DNA of 64,000 nucleotides from Candidatus Iainarchaeum sp. Lineage in GTDB: Archaea > Iainarchaeota > Iainarchaeia > Iainarchaeales > JAXPJC01. The translations under genes and the position numbers were made by a program. A model generated the notes under the pieces. It saw only the letters and a program-made list of their open reading frames with translations, had not been told where the DNA came from and searched no databases. This document shows, piece by piece, positions 10,000 to 19,618 of the stretch. Numbering within the stretch: position 1 is the stretch's first letter; each line of letters starts with the position of its first letter. The stretch spans positions 118,659 through 182,658 of the forward strand of contig JACPJC010000005.1 of assembly GCA_016187745.1 (NCBI GenBank), written 5' to 3'.

Positions 10000-10491
10000 A
10001 TGAAACACGTTAGCACAGTTGAATTGCTAGTAGCACCTTATTTTGAAAACGAAGTCCCTCCGCAGAATAAAATAAACAGCTGGATATACTCTGCAAAATC
10101 ACTTCCAAATGACGGGGTATTTGTTGTAGTTGCGCAAGCAAGAAACCTTAAGAAAACAAAAGAATTAGTTGATGCTTCTCTAAGACCGTCTTTGGGGGCT
10201 AGATGCATTCTAATAAGCCATTTAAGAATGCAAACACTTCCAAAGCTATTAGCAAAGTTGGATTTTAGCATTGATGAAAAAACCAAATGGTATGATTTTG
10301 GTATGCATAAAAAGGCTTGCCCGCCTTCTTTAGCAAAACACATAATAGAGAAAGTTTTTGGGCTTAATGTAAAATCCCAACATATCAAGAGCAAGTCAAC
10401 AGTGCCAGAACAATATATAACTGATTCACTTCCGGGGTTAAAGATGACTAGATATTTAAGAAAGGTCAACAGGCTGCGTAAGTTGCTCTAA
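10000..10491 (+). CDS. Hypothetical protein
   Basis: 163-aa ORF 4 bp downstream of pyrH; more AT-rich than its neighbours. Confidence 0.6.
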   Translation: MKHVSTVELLVAPYFENEVPPQNKINSWIYSAKSLPNDGVFVVVAQARNLKKTKELVDASLRPSLGARCILISHLRMQTLPKLLAKLDFSIDEKTKWYDFGMHKKACPPSLAKHIIEKVFGLNVKSQHIKSKSTVPEQYITDSLPGLKMTRYLRKVNRLRKLL

Positions 10492-10506
10492 TTATGCCTT
10501 TACCAT

Positions 10507-11517
10507 TCATTGCAATTCCTCGAATTTGTAATTCTCCAGGCTTCTCTTCCCGAAGACTACTTCCAGCTCATTCGGGGTTATTATCGGGATTTTGAACAAT
10601 ATTGAATCATCAAGCGCAATTCTCGGGCATGCGGTGCAGACAAGCGCATCAAGCTGCATCCCGAGCAGATATTCCATCTTTACCAAATCTCCGGCAATTA
10701 AATACGCCTTTTTCCCTTCTTTTTCAATTTCCCCCTTAATTTCAAGCGCCCTGCGCATGTTCAGCTGCCCCCGCTTTGTGCTTGCAATAATCCCGAATAT
10801 TTTCGCGTCTTTTGCAAGCGCAACCGCGGCATATCTCTTTCTCAAAAACATACTGCGCTGCTGCCGGAGCTCCTCAACCCTTTCCGCAAGCGGATTTGCA
10901 ATAAGCACCGGCTTGCTGATGCTGAAGGAAATTCCGAGCGGATGGAAAAGCCCATCGCCGACAAATACAATCGCATCGGCATCTTTAATTGCAGAATTAA
11001 CGGCAGAGTAATTGCATCCCAGCACCTGCCCCGCAAGCGCAACCCTTTTTCCCCCAACTCCAATTTCAGCCCTTATCCCCTTCTTTCCCAGAATTTTTTT
11101 AATTCCATTTAATTTTTCCGCATACTGCGCAGTTGCGCACAATGCAATCTTTTTGTAGGAAAGCTCATTCAATTTTGCAATAATTTTATTTGCCAATTCA
11201 TTTTCATCAAACTCATAACTAAGCGGAGCATAAATTACTGGCAGTTCAGAAATTAGCATTTTAGTGTGCCCGAAATGCACAAGCAAATCAGCGCCCAGCT
11301 GCCTCGCGCGCGCATCAGCCAAATCGCAAGCGCCAAAACAAGGATCAGAAAAAATAACAGCCTCCGCTCCGCTTGCCTTCTCAATTTGCTCAGCAATCTC
11401 AAGCGCGCGGGTTTTCAATCCCTCAGGGACCTGAACCGCAATCAATTTGGGCTTCTGCTTGAGCGCCTTAATCTGCCTTATTGCGCTTTGCACGCCTTTC
11501 TCAATTTCAAGCCGCAT
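10507..11517 (-). CDS. dph2: 2-(3-amino-3-carboxypropyl)histidine synthase (Dph2)
   Basis: Conserved cysteines in DPCFGACDL, VLGCNYSA and VCTACPRIALDD; start placed at MRLEIEKG rather than the longer ORF start at 11568. Confidence 0.88.
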   Translation of the reverse strand: MRLEIEKGVQSAIRQIKALKQKPKLIAVQVPEGLKTRALEIAEQIEKASGAEAVIFSDPCFGACDLADARARQLGADLLVHFGHTKMLISELPVIYAPLSYEFDENELANKIIAKLNELSYKKIALCATAQYAEKLNGIKKILGKKGIRAEIGVGGKRVALAGQVLGCNYSAVNSAIKDADAIVFVGDGLFHPLGISFSISKPVLIANPLAERVEELRQQRSMFLRKRYAAVALAKDAKIFGIIASTKRGQLNMRRALEIKGEIEKEGKKAYLIAGDLVKMEYLLGMQLDALVCTACPRIALDDSILFKIPIITPNELEVVFGKRSLENYKFEELQ

Positions 11518-11551
11518 GAAATAATTGCGCAGACAAAGGAATAAAAAGGAA

Positions 11552-13927
11552 TTATCCCTGCTCCGCAAGCTGCCTGCGCTCTTCCGCTATGACCTTCCTT
11601 ATGGCTTCAACGGCATCAATGTTCGCGGAAACGGAATCAATTCCAAACACAACCAATCTTTTCACCATCTCGGGATTGCTTCCCGCCTGCCCGCAGATGC
11701 TTGTTTCAACCCCTGCCTTCCTGCAGCGCTCAATAACGTGCTTTGCCTCCATAAGGATTGCAGGGTGCAGCTCGCTGAACCATCTCTGTATGCGCTCGTT
11801 GTTCCTGTCAATTCCAAGTGTCAATTGGGTTAAATCGTTTGTGCCGAAGCTTATGAATTCCGCCCCCGCTTCAATCAATTCATCAATCACCCAAACGCTT
11901 GCAGGGGTTTCAATCATTACGCCAAATTGCAGTTCCTTTTCCCCGGGCTTCAGCCCAATCCCCTTTGCAATTTCCTTTGCGCGCCTGAATTCCTCTGCAC
12001 TCTGCACAAACGGCAGCATTATTCCAATGTTCCAGAAGCCCTCTTCGCGCAGCTCCTTAATTGCCCGGAATTGCGCCCTCAGCAGTTCAGGCTCGTCCAA
12101 ATCTCTGCGAATTCCATGCCATCCTAACATAGGATTGTCCTCATGCGGCTCGTTCTCCCCGCCCTTCAGATTCCTGAATTCATCAGTCCTCGCATCAAAT
12201 GTCCTGTACCACACAGGCTTGTTCTTGAAGTGAACTGCAACTCCGCGTATCCCGTTTTTCACAATGTCCTTGAGCTCCGCGCCCTTGCCATTGCGCAGGA
12301 ATTCCGCGGGATGGGTGCCTGATGCGGTTATCATGTGCTCCGCTCTCAATAATCCAACTCCATCGGCGCCTGTAGCAGAAGCGCGCTCCGCAGCTTCCGG
12401 AAGCGCAACATTCACTTTTACAAGTATCCTGTGCCCCGCAATTTCTTTCGGGGTCTTTTCAACGGCAACAATTTCGTGCATCTCTTCCTTTAATTCCTCA
12501 ACCTCTTCCTCAATTTCAGCAAGGCTTGTTTCTGCTTTTGCTTCCGCCCTTTTCACTTCCATTGAAACCTCAATTTTCCCCTCGTAAATTTTTCCCGAAT
12601 ATCCGTCAACAGTTGCAAGCATCCCGTCCTGCAGCTTTTCTGTTGCGTTTTCTGTTCCCACAATGCAGGGAATCCCCAATTCGCGTGAAACAATTGCTGC
12701 ATGGCACGTAAGGCCCCCCTCATCTGTAACTATTGCAGCCGCCTTTCTCATTGTAGGAACCCAATCCGGGGAGGTCATCCTTGTAACAAGTATTTCCCCC
12801 TTCTCCAGCTTTGCAACATCCGAAACGGAAGGAATTATTTTTATTCTTCCAATTGCAATTCCGGGAGATGCGCCAAGCCCTGAAGCGACCGCATTCCCCT
12901 GTGCAATCTCCTTTTCAATCCTCTCCTCCTCAGATTTTTCCTCTTTTGTTTCGGTTTTGAGCGTTGTGATTGCGCGGCTCTGAACAACATACAGGGCATT
13001 GTTCTCGATTGCAAATTCAATATCCTGCGGGAAGTTGTAATGGTTCTCAATCTGCTTGCCTATTTTTGCGATTTCAATAACCTGCTTGTCAGTTAATTTT
13101 TGTTTGCTTTGATTCTTTTTGGGAAGCTCTTCCTGTTTTGTGCCTCTGCTTGCCCTTGTAATCATCCAGGTCTGCTCATTTGCAATCCTTTCAATGATTT
13201 TCAGTTTCCCCTTGTCCACAACATAATGGTCCGGGGTAACCGCCCCTGAAACAATCGTTTCCCCCAGTCCAAAAACCGCCTCAATTATTATCTTGCTCCT
13301 GTCGCCCATGGGCTCGGCAGTGAACATTACCCCCGAAACATCGGAATTTACCATCTTCTGCACAACAACCGCAATTCCCACCTTCTCAATTGCAAAATTA
13401 TTTTTGCGCCTGTAATAAATCGCGCGCGCGGTAAATAGCGATGCCCAGCATCTTTTGACCGCATCAACAAGCGCCTCCCCGCCCCTGATATTCAAGTAGG
13501 TTTCCTGCTGGCCCGCAAATGAGGCAGTGGGAAGGTCCTCGGCAGTTGCGCTGCTCCTGACAGCAACGCACGCCTCCTCAGAGCTTGTAAGCCATGCAAC
13601 CTGCCTTTCCCCGAGGGCGCGGTATGCTTTTTTTATTTCAATCTCAAGTTCCCCGCTCATCCTCGCGCTTGCTATTAAATTCCTTAATTCCTCTGCGCTC
13701 TTTTGCAATTGCCCGATGTTTTCCACATCAATGGAATTCTCCTTTACGATAACATCATCCTCAATTTCGGTTTCCTTCAGAAAATTGAAATACGCCTGCG
13801 CAGTTATCACAAAACCCGGGGGAATCGGAAAATTGGCATTTGTCATTTCCCCGAGATTGGCGCCTTTTCCCCCGACAAGCGGAACATCGCCGGCATGGAT
13901 TTCCCTGAACCACAAAATATTTTTCAT
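11552..13927 (-). CDS. ppsA: Phosphoenolpyruvate synthase
   Basis: 791 aa; phospho-His motif GGLTCHAAIVSRELGIPCIVG; PEP-utiliser C-terminal domain with GTNDLTQLTLGIDRN. Confidence 0.95.
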   Translation of the reverse strand: MKNILWFREIHAGDVPLVGGKGANLGEMTNANFPIPPGFVITAQAYFNFLKETEIEDDVIVKENSIDVENIGQLQKSAEELRNLIASARMSGELEIEIKKAYRALGERQVAWLTSSEEACVAVRSSATAEDLPTASFAGQQETYLNIRGGEALVDAVKRCWASLFTARAIYYRRKNNFAIEKVGIAVVVQKMVNSDVSGVMFTAEPMGDRSKIIIEAVFGLGETIVSGAVTPDHYVVDKGKLKIIERIANEQTWMITRASRGTKQEELPKKNQSKQKLTDKQVIEIAKIGKQIENHYNFPQDIEFAIENNALYVVQSRAITTLKTETKEEKSEEERIEKEIAQGNAVASGLGASPGIAIGRIKIIPSVSDVAKLEKGEILVTRMTSPDWVPTMRKAAAIVTDEGGLTCHAAIVSRELGIPCIVGTENATEKLQDGMLATVDGYSGKIYEGKIEVSMEVKRAEAKAETSLAEIEEEVEELKEEMHEIVAVEKTPKEIAGHRILVKVNVALPEAAERASATGADGVGLLRAEHMITASGTHPAEFLRNGKGAELKDIVKNGIRGVAVHFKNKPVWYRTFDARTDEFRNLKGGENEPHEDNPMLGWHGIRRDLDEPELLRAQFRAIKELREEGFWNIGIMLPFVQSAEEFRRAKEIAKGIGLKPGEKELQFGVMIETPASVWVIDELIEAGAEFISFGTNDLTQLTLGIDRNNERIQRWFSELHPAILMEAKHVIERCRKAGVETSICGQAGSNPEMVKRLVVFGIDSVSANIDAVEAIRKVIAEERRQLAEQG

Positions 13928-13977
13928 ATAACCAGAAATAGAATGGGCGAGGTTATATAAATTACATTACGTTTATT

Positions 13978-14715
13978 TTATTTCTTCTCTTTCTTGCCCT
14001 TTTCGGCGCCCTTTCCCTTTCCTGCGCCCTCATCCTTTCCGCCCTTCGCGCCCTCAGCTTCCTTTCCCGCTTCAGCGCCCTTTTCTCCGGCCTTTCCTGT
14101 TTCCGCTGCAGCTTCCGCTGTTGGCGCAGCAACCTCAACAACTTCTTCCCTCACATGCTTGGGGAGAGTTCCAATGCTCTCAACATCCTCTCCAACCTCA
14201 ATATGCACATCGCACGGCAGCCTTGCCTTTGCCCTCGCAAGCCCTTTTTTCGCAAGCTCCACAAATTCCTTGTCGACAAGGACGCAGATTATTACCTGCC
14301 CGGGCCTTACCCTTGCGGCGCGGCCGATAACCCTTCCGAACGCATGGGACATTCCTTTTTGTATACGGTCCGCATGGGCGCCCTGCGCCTGCTTGTTCTC
14401 CCTCAATAAGTGGAATGGGAAGTTCATTATGCGCATGAAGTAAAGGTCCTTCCCAATTTTATTTATCAAATAGCGGTTAATTATCATGCGCACGCTTTCC
14501 AGCGCATTATCGCGGATTTGCGAATGGTTGCCGACAATAAGCTTCAGTATGCGGTTGTATTTCTTTAATGGATTGCCCATGTTGAACTGCCTTATCTTGG
14601 TGCCCGGGGAAGTGCTTATGTAATTTCTTTTCGGGACAGTTATGGCTATCCTTGTGTATGCCCTGTCGTTCTTTTCACGATAACAGTGTCCAGGTCTCAA
14701 TCCCATTTTTATCAA
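13978..14715 (-). CDS. rpl10e: Ribosomal protein L10e (uL16) with long low-complexity C-terminal tail
   Basis: GLRPGHCYREKNDRAYTRI, PGTKIRQFNMG and GMSHAFGRVIGRAARVRPGQ; then a ~70-aa Ala/Lys/Glu/Gly-rich tail. Confidence 0.93.
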   Translation of the reverse strand: MIKMGLRPGHCYREKNDRAYTRIAITVPKRNYISTSPGTKIRQFNMGNPLKKYNRILKLIVGNHSQIRDNALESVRMIINRYLINKIGKDLYFMRIMNFPFHLLRENKQAQGAHADRIQKGMSHAFGRVIGRAARVRPGQVIICVLVDKEFVELAKKGLARAKARLPCDVHIEVGEDVESIGTLPKHVREEVVEVAAPTAEAAAETGKAGEKGAEAGKEAEGAKGGKDEGAGKGKGAEKGKKEKK

Positions 14716-14842
14716 CTCAGAATTTACAGCGAATTAAAATAGGAAAAATAAGCGCATGAATGCCCTTATCAACCCCAGGTTATCCTAGTAGAATTTGTTA
14801 ATAAAAGCATTTAAATTCCTTTTCTTTTCTAATTCTTATGCC

Positions 14843-15079
14843 ATGGCGAAAGTGACTGTTTATTCCACCCCCACCTGCCCATACTGCCACATGGCAAAGG
14901 CCTTCCTGAAGGAGCAAAAGGTGCAGTTTGCGGATTATGATGTTTCAGAGGATGAGGGCAGGGCGCGCGAGATGATTGAAAAATCAGGCCAGCAGGGCGT
15001 TCCGGTAATTGACATTGACGGGGAAATTGTAGTGGGGTTTGACAAGCCAAGAATCAAGGAATTATTGGGGATAAAATAG
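14843..15079 (+). CDS. Glutaredoxin-like protein
   Basis: MAKVTVYSTPTCPYCHMAKAFLKEQ...QGVPVIDIDGEIVVGFD; start placed at the internal Met. Confidence 0.9.
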   Translation: MAKVTVYSTPTCPYCHMAKAFLKEQKVQFADYDVSEDEGRAREMIEKSGQQGVPVIDIDGEIVVGFDKPRIKELLGIK

Positions 15080-15128
15080 GCGCTAAATTTATATACTTCC
15101 AAGGACTGATTCTATTAAGGTCTTATTT

Positions 15129-15530
15129 ATGGTGCACAGAAAACCAGAAGCGCGAAGACAATTCTTCAAGAGAAATCTTAATAAGAAAGGAGGAACAGAG
15201 CGGATTGCCGCCTCTATTGCAGACAGGCTTGAGGCTATGCATTACAAAAGAGGAATCGCCCTGAAATGGCTTCATTCACTTGGCCTTAAAAAATTAAACT
15301 GTGAAAAAATTCTTGATATGAGGCACCAGGCAGGGGTTGTTCTGCCCACCATAGAGAAGTTGATTGCCCTAGGAAATGTCCCAAAGCTCAGAGAGTCTCT
15401 GAGGGCGCGCATAGAAGAATGCAAGGATGAATTGAAATCAAGCCACAGCGAAAGAAGGAAAGACTTAACGGCCGAGATAGCAATCCTCAACAGGCTTCTC
15501 ACAATGCTCTCCACCGGGCGCGGAGGATAG
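15129..15530 (+). CDS. Hypothetical basic protein
   Basis: 133-aa ORF with TATA-like AAATTTATATACTT upstream. Confidence 0.6.
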   Translation: MVHRKPEARRQFFKRNLNKKGGTERIAASIADRLEAMHYKRGIALKWLHSLGLKKLNCEKILDMRHQAGVVLPTIEKLIALGNVPKLRESLRARIEECKDELKSSHSERRKDLTAEIAILNRLLTMLSTGRGG

Positions 15531-15605
15531 AGCACCAAAACAGCTGCCTGCTTGTTTTTGACTTTGCAAAAACAGAATAAATGAACTGCTGAAACTGAAG
15601 TAATA

Positions 15606-18023
15606 CTATTTCAATTTCACTTCAATTTTATTCCCATAGCCTATTTTCTTCGCATTGTGCATTTCCTTCAGGTCCAGCTCCAGCGCCTTCAGGCCTTTCG
15701 GGATTGCAATTTCCGCAATCTCATCGCGCAGCCCCATTCCAGCATCCTTCTTCGCCTTCCACACACAGCCGTTCAGCTCAATCAGCTCATTTGAATTTAT
15801 TCCAGTTTTTCCCTTTTCCTTCTGCGCTTTTGGGAAGTCCATAAAATGCACATCCTTCCCATACAGGTCCATGTATAATTTATAGGTTATGAAGGGAATT
15901 ACCGGCGCCCAGAGGAGCAAAATTGTTTCAAGGCATTTGTAGAGGGTTTGTATTGCGCCATTCTGCTCGGAAGCGCCGAACTGCTTCCTGTCATTGTATG
16001 CGCGGTTCTTTGCAATTTCCAGATACTGCGAGGCGAATATTTCCCACAAAAAATTCTTTATGCGCGCGCTTGCGCTGTGGAAATCATAATTCTCATAGCG
16101 CTCCCTGCAGTAATCGCCCAATTCATTCAGCTCATTCAGAATCCACAAATCAACTTCCCTCAATTCGGCTTTTCCTCCCGGCTTGGGGAACTGCGAAATG
16201 AACTTCGCAATATTCCAGAGCTTTATAAGGGTCTTGTTCTCCCCCGCAATCCTCTCGGACGAGCATCTGAAATCCGTTTTTGTCAGATTTCCCTCAACGC
16301 TTGCCCAGAGCCTGAAGGGCTCAGCGCCGAACTTGTCAAGGACTTCCTTCGGATTTATCACATTTCCCTTTGATTTGCTCATTTTATGGCCTTTCTCATC
16401 CACAATATGGTAATTAATCCACGCGTCCCTGAAAATCCCCTTTCCGGTTAGCAAAAAGCATTTAAGGAGAGTATAGTAAAGCCATGTGCGTATTATTTCC
16501 TTCCCCTGCGGGCGCAAAGTGCAGGGAGCATTTTCCCTGAAAAAGTTTTCATCCCTCGCATATTTCAGAATATATAGCGGGCTGTTTGAGGAGTCAAACC
16601 ACGTGTCAAAGACCCTTTCCTCCCCTGCAAATTCAGCGTTTCCGCATTTCGGGCATTTTTTTATCGGCGCATTTTCCTTCCACGGCCTGTAATATTTCCC
16701 CTTCGGTGGCACAACGGTATAATTGCACTTTTTGCAATACCACAAAGGCACCTCAGTTGCGTAATAGCGCCTCCTGCTTATTGGCCAGTCAATTGCAAGC
16801 GAGTCGATCCAGTCGAGCAGTATCTGCCTTGAGCTCTCATCAAAAAATCTTGTGGAATCAGCAATTTTCTTCATGTCCTCCCTGAACTCAAGCTGCTTGA
16901 GGTAGTACTCTTCCATTGCAATGAATTCAATGTCGTGCTTGCTCCTTTCGCAAGTGGGGGTTCTGTGCGTTACCTGTTTCCTTGCAACAAGCAATCCGCG
17001 CTGCTCCAATTCCTCAACCATTTTCCCCCGCGCCTCCTTTACTTTAAGCCCCTTCAGGAAGCCCGCATTTTCATTCATTGTTCCATCTCTCTCAATTGCA
17101 ATTACCGGCTGCAGATTCATTTCCCTGAAAAACCTTATGTCCGATAAATCTCCCGCAGAGCACATCATTGCAAGGCCTGTTCCCTTTTCAATTTCCGCGA
17201 GCGGATGCGCCCTTATTGGAATTTCCTTCTCAAATATCGGGGAAATTGCGGTTTTCCCGTTCAGGTGCCTATACCTTTCATCCTTGGGATTGAATATTAC
17301 CATTCCGCACGTGCACACAAGCTCGGGGCGCGTTGTACCGATGATTATTTTTTCCCCTGTTTCCTTTACCCTGAATGCAAGGTCATTGAAGTTTGTGGGT
17401 TTCTCAACATACTCGATTTCAGCATCAGCAATTGTCGTCTGGCAGCCCGGGCAGAAGTTGTTTATGCGCGCATCCTTGTAAATCAACCCCTTGTTCCACA
17501 GGTCAATGAAGGTTTCCTGCGTAAGCTGCCTGTAGTCCGCGCTGTCAGTCAAATACATTCCCCCGATTTCCCTGCTCTCCTCCCAGGAGCTGAACCCAAT
17601 CCCGAGGCGCAGGAAGGAATCAATTGATTCGGCAGAGCTTTCCGCAAGCAGCTTTTCGCACAATTTCAAAAACTCCTCGCGCTTAACGTCATTCAGCCTC
17701 ACATTGAAGCGCTGCTCAACAGCCATTTCTATGGGCAATCCGTTCCTATCTAATCCCAAGGGAAAGAGCACTTTTTTCCCAATCATGCGGTTGAAACGCG
17801 CGAAAAAATCCATCAGCACATAAGTGGTTGCCTGCCCTATATGGACCGGCGTATTCACATAAGGAGGGGGCGTATCAATTGCGAAAATCCCCTTTTTTTT
17901 GTCGTCCTTGAATCTGTATGCCCCGCTTTTCTGCCATGCCTCATAAAGCGGCTTCTCAAGCGCCCTGTCCCAGCTTTTCTCAGTAATTGCCATGCTCTCG
18001 ATAATAAATAAAAGAATCAGCAT
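15606..18023 (-). CDS. valS: Valyl-tRNA synthetase
   Basis: Class I aaRS: AIDTPPPYVNTPVHIGQATTYVLMDFFARF, LPIEMAVEQRFNV and KMSKSKGNVINPKEVL. Confidence 0.87.
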   Translation of the reverse strand: MLILLFIIESMAITEKSWDRALEKPLYEAWQKSGAYRFKDDKKKGIFAIDTPPPYVNTPVHIGQATTYVLMDFFARFNRMIGKKVLFPLGLDRNGLPIEMAVEQRFNVRLNDVKREEFLKLCEKLLAESSAESIDSFLRLGIGFSSWEESREIGGMYLTDSADYRQLTQETFIDLWNKGLIYKDARINNFCPGCQTTIADAEIEYVEKPTNFNDLAFRVKETGEKIIIGTTRPELVCTCGMVIFNPKDERYRHLNGKTAISPIFEKEIPIRAHPLAEIEKGTGLAMMCSAGDLSDIRFFREMNLQPVIAIERDGTMNENAGFLKGLKVKEARGKMVEELEQRGLLVARKQVTHRTPTCERSKHDIEFIAMEEYYLKQLEFREDMKKIADSTRFFDESSRQILLDWIDSLAIDWPISRRRYYATEVPLWYCKKCNYTVVPPKGKYYRPWKENAPIKKCPKCGNAEFAGEERVFDTWFDSSNSPLYILKYARDENFFRENAPCTLRPQGKEIIRTWLYYTLLKCFLLTGKGIFRDAWINYHIVDEKGHKMSKSKGNVINPKEVLDKFGAEPFRLWASVEGNLTKTDFRCSSERIAGENKTLIKLWNIAKFISQFPKPGGKAELREVDLWILNELNELGDYCRERYENYDFHSASARIKNFLWEIFASQYLEIAKNRAYNDRKQFGASEQNGAIQTLYKCLETILLLWAPVIPFITYKLYMDLYGKDVHFMDFPKAQKEKGKTGINSNELIELNGCVWKAKKDAGMGLRDEIAEIAIPKGLKALELDLKEMHNAKKIGYGNKIEVKLK

Positions 18024-18049
18024 TTTTTAAATGTAATGAATTTGCATGG

Positions 18050-18268
18050 TCATTTTACTTTTTTCTCAAGCCCCTGGATGAGCTTTGAGAAGGTTGTTAT
18101 GTGCTTGTGCGTGTCAACAAGCACCTTTGCAAGCTTTTCCACGGCCTCCTTGTCCTTCAGTATGAAAACAAAATCCTCATAGTAAGCTTCCGCATTCACC
18201 TCTAAGTCAAGGTTGGATTTCAGCATTTTCAGCAGTTCTTCCTTGTCCATGCAATTACACCCCTTCAA
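18050..18268 (-). CDS. Small protein, possibly a ferritin-like helical bundle
   Basis: 72-aa ORF (EVNAEAYYEDFVFILKDKEAVEKLAKVLVDTHKHI), overlapping the adjacent rubrerythrin-like ORF. Confidence 0.55.
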   Translation of the reverse strand: MKGCNCMDKEELLKMLKSNLDLEVNAEAYYEDFVFILKDKEAVEKLAKVLVDTHKHITTFSKLIQGLEKKVK

Positions 18269-18458
18269 ACCCGCCGTATTTCTCCCAGAGCTTCTCGACT
18301 ATCTTCTCATGCTCCGCCTCGTCCTTTGCTATTGCAAGAAGCGCAGCCTTTATTTTCCTGTCCTTCACAAGCTTTGCCTGCTCAATGTATGTTTCCTTCA
18401 TTGTCTTTTCAATGCTTATTCCCGAAGCGAGCAGACTCACAACAGTCTTGTCAGCCAT
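18255..18458 (-). CDS. Small rubrerythrin/ferritin-like protein
   Basis: MADKTVVSLLASGISIEKTMKETYIEQAKLVKDRKIKAALLAIAKDEAEHEKIVEKLW; start moved to CAT 18456-18458 because the longer ORF enters the tRNA. Confidence 0.6.
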   Translation of the reverse strand: MADKTVVSLLASGISIEKTMKETYIEQAKLVKDRKIKAALLAIAKDEAEHEKIVEKLWEKYGGFEGV

Positions 18459-18512
18459 GTTTCCCAACAGCAAATAGCAAGCAACGAAGTGTTTAAAAAA
18501 GTGATTTAATAA

Positions 18513-18631
18513 AGCTGGGGGCGAGATTTGAACTCGCGATCTTCGGGTTTCAGTTTCTTTTCCCAAGGCTTTTCTTTTTTGAAGAAAAGGCTTGTCTGCA
18601 GCCCGATGCATAGCCGCTCTGCCACCCCAGC
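18513..18631 (-). tRNA. tRNA-Cys(GCA) with ~47-nt intron in the anticodon loop
   Basis: Acceptor GCTGGGG/CCCCAGC with U73; anticodon stem TCGGG/CCCGA; loop CT-GCA-G then intron; T-arm GCGAG-TTCAAAT-CTCGC. Confidence 0.9.
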
Positions 18632-18712
18632 AATCAGAAACTACGTTTCCGATACCTTCCTCTGTTTGAGGCAGATGATATATAAAATTAGCCCTGCAAT
18701 CTATTTAAAATA

Positions 18713-19618
18713 TTGTTTTGCCACAGTTGTGTTATGTGCGCTGAAAAAATTCTGCTTGTGAAAACCGCAAGCGAAATTTCCCTTAAATCCGAGCACGTTA
18801 TGCGCTTCTTCATGCGCAAGCTTGCTGAGAACATAAAGACCGCGCTGAAGAACAGCGGCGCGGAATGCGGGAGAATCGTAATGGGAAGGGGCAGGCTTTT
18901 CATTTCCGCGGATGCCACAAACCTCCAGAAAATCCCGCAATTGCTCCCCAGGATATTCGGGTTGCATGCATTTGCGCCTGCAGAGATTTATGAGGGTGCT
19001 GAAATGGAAAACATCAAAAGCGCGGTTGTGGAATATGCAAAACCCCTTCTCAATAATTCCTCCTCCTTTGCGCTTCGCGTTTCCCGCTCAGGGCAGCACA
19101 AGTTCAGCTCGCACGATGTTGCAGTGCAGTGCGGCGCGGCAATCCAGGCAGCGCTTCCAAACCTGAAGGTTGATTTGAAAAACCCCGAAAAGGAGATTTT
19201 CATTGAAATAATAAATAAAAAATTTTATTTATATGATGCGGAGCAGGCATGCGCCGGCGGGCTTCCTTTGGGAGTGGAAGGTGCGGTTGCTGCGCTTTTT
19301 TCCGGAAATGAAAATGACGCGCTTGCCGCATGGCTTGTCATGAAGCGCGGCTGCAGGGTCTTTCCGATTGCGGAAAAGGAAAGCGCAAAAATAAAAGGCG
19401 CGGTAAATTCCCTAATCCCGTGGAACAGCCTCAGGGAATTCAGAATCAGCAGGGAAAATGAATTAAAGGGATTGATTGCGGAGCACAATCTGCGGGCTGT
19501 TGTTTCAGCTGATGAAAATCCCAAAGAGGCTTCAATTGCCGAACTTCCAATATTATACCCCCTTGCGTTTTTCCCGGAGCAGATGAAAAAGGAACTGGAA
19601 AAAAGGGTTGGTGCATAA
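18713..19618 (+). CDS. ThiI-like protein (THUMP-type N-terminus) with degenerate PP-loop
   Basis: THUMP-like N-terminus, ThiI-like GGLPLGVEG...LAAWLVMKRGCRV; PP-loop SGGxDS replaced by SGNEND. Confidence 0.8.
   Translation: MFCHSCVMCAEKILLVKTASEISLKSEHVMRFFMRKLAENIKTALKNSGAECGRIVMGRGRLFISADATNLQKIPQLLPRIFGLHAFAPAEIYEGAEMENIKSAVVEYAKPLLNNSSSFALRVSRSGQHKFSSHDVAVQCGAAIQAALPNLKVDLKNPEKEIFIEIINKKFYLYDAEQACAGGLPLGVEGAVAALFSGNENDALAAWLVMKRGCRVFPIAEKESAKIKGAVNSLIPWNSLREFRISRENELKGLIAEHNLRAVVSADENPKEASIAELPILYPLAFFPEQMKKELEKRVGA

Noticed and set aside
15606-18023. HIGQ instead of HIGH in ValRS as a loss-of-function anomaly
   Set aside because: Variation at the last HIGH position occurs in functional class I synthetases; KMSKS and the rest look intact
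18551-18598. Hairpin AAGGCTTTTCTT...GAAAAGGCTT as an intrinsic terminator
   Set aside because: It lies inside the tRNA-Cys intron
18459-18611. N-terminal extension of the 118-aa ORF 18255..18611
   Set aside because: Overlaps tRNA-Cys; the MADKTVV start at 18458 gives a sensible protein
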